64,000 nt of DNA, taken from Sphingobium arseniciresistens (GTDB taxonomy: Bacteria > Pseudomonadota > Alphaproteobacteria > Sphingomonadales > Sphingomonadaceae). The notes below the pieces were generated by a model that did no database searches, was not told where the DNA came from, and saw only the letters and a list, made by a program, of their open reading frames with translations. The position numbers and the translations under genes were made by a program. Below, piece by piece: positions 62,467 through 64,000 of the stretch (position 1 is its first letter; every line of letters starts with the position of its first letter). The stretch is taken from assembly GCA_029167225.1 (NCBI GenBank), contig JARFNK010000001.1, positions 1-64,000 of the forward strand, read 5' to 3'.

Positions 62467-64000
62467 GCAGATTGTTTAAGCTCAAGAATGACGAAGACGA
62501 GACCCGCATAGCTTGCCGGGTCCGCACCGCCGGTAGCATTCAACGTTGCGGCTAGATCGACGTCCCATGTGTGAGATCCGGTCAATCCGCTATCCAACGC
62601 CATGATCGATATCGTTCCTGGAATGGCACTGCCCGATTGCGAGCGCCCGAAGATTTGCGAGGGATAGACGTCGGTTGCGCCGTCCCTCCGAATGCGTGCC
62701 ATATAAAACGCTCCAGACGGGCTGGTGGCGCCGGTCAGCGTGCCCCCGACTAACAACAGCAGCTTGGAATTCGCGTCATATGGTGTGTGCGTAATCGACA
62801 GCTTCGTAAGATAGGTGGCGGTGATCGTTCCCGATGACGGCCCGGCAGCAGGTGCACTGGTGAGAGCGCCCGGTGTGATCTTACCTGTGCCGACAGTCAG
62901 GTTCGCGATTTTGGCGCTATCGACCTGAAGGTTTCCGATTTTCGCATTGATAATCACGCCATCGCCAATGAAGGCGGAGCTTGCGATCAGATCTTGAGCA
63001 GACAGCGCCCCCAATATCCGATCCCAGGCCGAACCGGTCCACCGATAAAGCTCTTTCGATGACGGACGATACCATGTCTGGCTGACAAACTGGCCGGTCG
63101 GCGTGGGCGAGTCCTGCACGAAGCCAAAGGCTGGATCTCCCTGTGGCCCTGCCGGACCGGGCGATCCAGTAGCTCCATCATTGCCCGCACTTCCCACCGG
63201 TGAAAATTTGACGTCTGAAATTCGAGAACCAATTTCGGGCAATGAACTATCAAAATAAAGGCGGAGACCTGAAGGAACAGAAATCTGTCGAACTATTTCT
63301 CCGCTTCTATAATATGTAACCGTCTTGTTGTTATATACGATTTGGAGGGCATGCTGATCGTTATACGCGCCAATGGTGATTATTGACCCATTTTCTACGA
63401 CATGAAGGTCTCCGTCATTTTCAAGGTAGAACCCATAATCGATAGACGTCCAGTCAGCATTTGAAGTGGGGTCCGCATTTAAGCCAAACATGTAATAGTC
63501 GCCACTTTGTGCGGTTGCTCCCGCCATGGCGCCACCAACGTATCCCTCGGAAGAATATGCCGAGGCATTCCATGCAGACCCCCCCGATGTCTTCAAAACA
63601 TAGTCCTGGCCCACAACGACATTGGCGTGAGGCACGAGGCCAAACAAGGCAGGACCACGATATGGCGCCCAGGTGTAATCGGTCGGGTTCGTGCTTTCGA
63701 TCGCCGACGTCTTGTTGACCGCCAGCCCCTGATAGCCACGTCCACCGGGCGCGCCGGTGGCAAAGTTTACCGTGCCGTCCGCGCTGTCGGCATAGGCGAC
63801 CCAGCTATAAAGCGTCAGGCCGTCTGCCCCGGGTGCGCCAGGCGCGCCATCCTGCCCGTCTGCCGGCCCTGGCACGAAACTCGGAAACCCGGTCTGAATC
63901 TCCGTCGCCGAAGACACCATCGGCTCTGCGATGATCGCAGTCATGTGCCCGGCCGCGTTGGCCCTGACATAGAGCACCAGATGCATCGCGACCGCTGTAG
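62463..64000 (-). CDS. Tail fibre/tip protein with collagen-like repeats (partial at window edge)
   Basis: At least 507 residues; the frame is open to the window edge, so the N-terminus may lie outside (first ATG 63986). Two collagen-like Gly-x-y stretches occur (GPADGQDGAPGAPGADG near 40 and a second near 270). The C-terminal region (SALSAQDLIASSAFIGD, INAKIGNLQVDSAKI) resembles tail tip C-termini that pack fibres. It probably mediates receptor binding. Confidence 0.7.
   Translation of the reverse strand, partial: TAVAMHLVLYVRANAAGHMTAIIAEPMVSSATEIQTGFPSFVPGPADGQDGAPGAPGADGLTLYSWVAYADSADGTVNFATGAPGGRGYQGLAVNKTSAIESTNPTDYTWAPYRGPALFGLVPHANVVVGQDYVLKTSGGSAWNASAYSSEGYVGGAMAGATAQSGDYYMFGLNADPTSNADWTSIDYGFYLENDGDLHVVENGSIITIGAYNDQHALQIVYNNKTVTYYRSGEIVRQISVPSGLRLYFDSSLPEIGSRISDVKFSPVGSAGNDGATGSPGPAGPQGDPAFGFVQDSPTPTGQFVSQTWYRPSSKELYRWTGSAWDRILGALSAQDLIASSAFIGDGVIINAKIGNLQVDSAKIANLTVGTGKITPGALTSAPAAGPSSGTITATYLTKLSITHTPYDANSKLLLLVGGTLTGATSPSGAFYMARIRRDGATDVYPSQIFGRSQSGSAIPGTISIMALDSGLTGSHTWDVDLAATLNATGGADPASYAGLVFVILELKQSA

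Larger units (their letters stand above)
57705..64000. mobile_element. Prophage 2 (partial): tail-fibre and lysis end
   Basis: Ten minus-strand phage genes from a tail fibre to Rz1 run from the window edge to within 140 bp of the tRNA-Arg. GC content is higher than in prophage 1, and starts use Shine-Dalgarno sites rather than ATAAATA, so it is a different phage. No integrase or attachment repeat is visible within the window. Confidence 0.75.

Overview
The window looks like the chromosome of an alphaproteobacterium of the sphingomonad group (Sphingobium/Sphingomonas-like). This is inferred from GC-rich coding sequence and from the style of the protein families (RND pump with NodT-type outer membrane factor, sCache chemoreceptor, malate synthase G, CorA/MgtC). 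No ribosomal or other phylogenetic marker is present, so genus is not fixed.

Region 1, host DNA (1-26,804). A chromate-resistance operon (rhodanese-ChrB fusion and ChrA) is followed by a broken secreted Fe/Mn superoxide dismutase. Next comes a metal/anion transport cluster: a short leader ORF coupled to mgtC, a two-domain NitT/TauT-type ABC permease, its ATPase with a C-terminal AAA-associated domain, an exported beta-rich protein, and corA on the opposite strand. Then come an orphan glycosyltransferase-like gene, a small membrane protein, an enoyl-CoA hydratase, glcB with a divergent LysR gene, an aminotransferase, and a TetR-RND efflux locus. The efflux locus has three near-identical palindromic operators plus what looks like a leader-peptide/terminator attenuator. 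A methyl-accepting chemotaxis protein closes the host segment.

Region 2, prophage 1 (26,805-57,534, about 30.7 kb). It is integrated in the 3' half of a tRNA-Arg(CCT) gene and bounded by a perfect 47-bp direct repeat. The intact tRNA lies at the right end next to a tyrosine integrase. The left two thirds is a late module, mostly on the minus strand: small and large terminase, portal, tail and fibre proteins, holin/lysozyme, two SGNH hydrolases, an HNH nuclease and a serine recombinase. The right third is a plus-strand replication module: a two-HTH/Dam methylase fusion, an iteron-rich origin, an attenuator-like leader, a primase-like protein and a DUF3987 helicase-like protein, followed by AlpA and integrase on the minus strand. 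I see no major capsid, tail-tube or classical CI-type repressor gene. A MuF minor-head domain is joined in frame to the C-terminal half of a tape-measure protein, so the element has probably lost its central morphogenesis genes. Nearly every translational unit of the late module starts with an ATAAATA-type motif exactly 4-5 nt before the start codon, in place of a Shine-Dalgarno sequence. This is the most unusual signal in the window.

Region 3, prophage 2 (about 57,700 to beyond 64,000). A second, GC-rich tail/lysis module starts about 140 bp upstream of the same tRNA: collagen-like tail fibre, third SGNH hydrolase between two matching terminators, TIGR02594-type endolysin, small membrane proteins and overlapping Rz/Rz1 spanins. 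Its other end lies outside the window.
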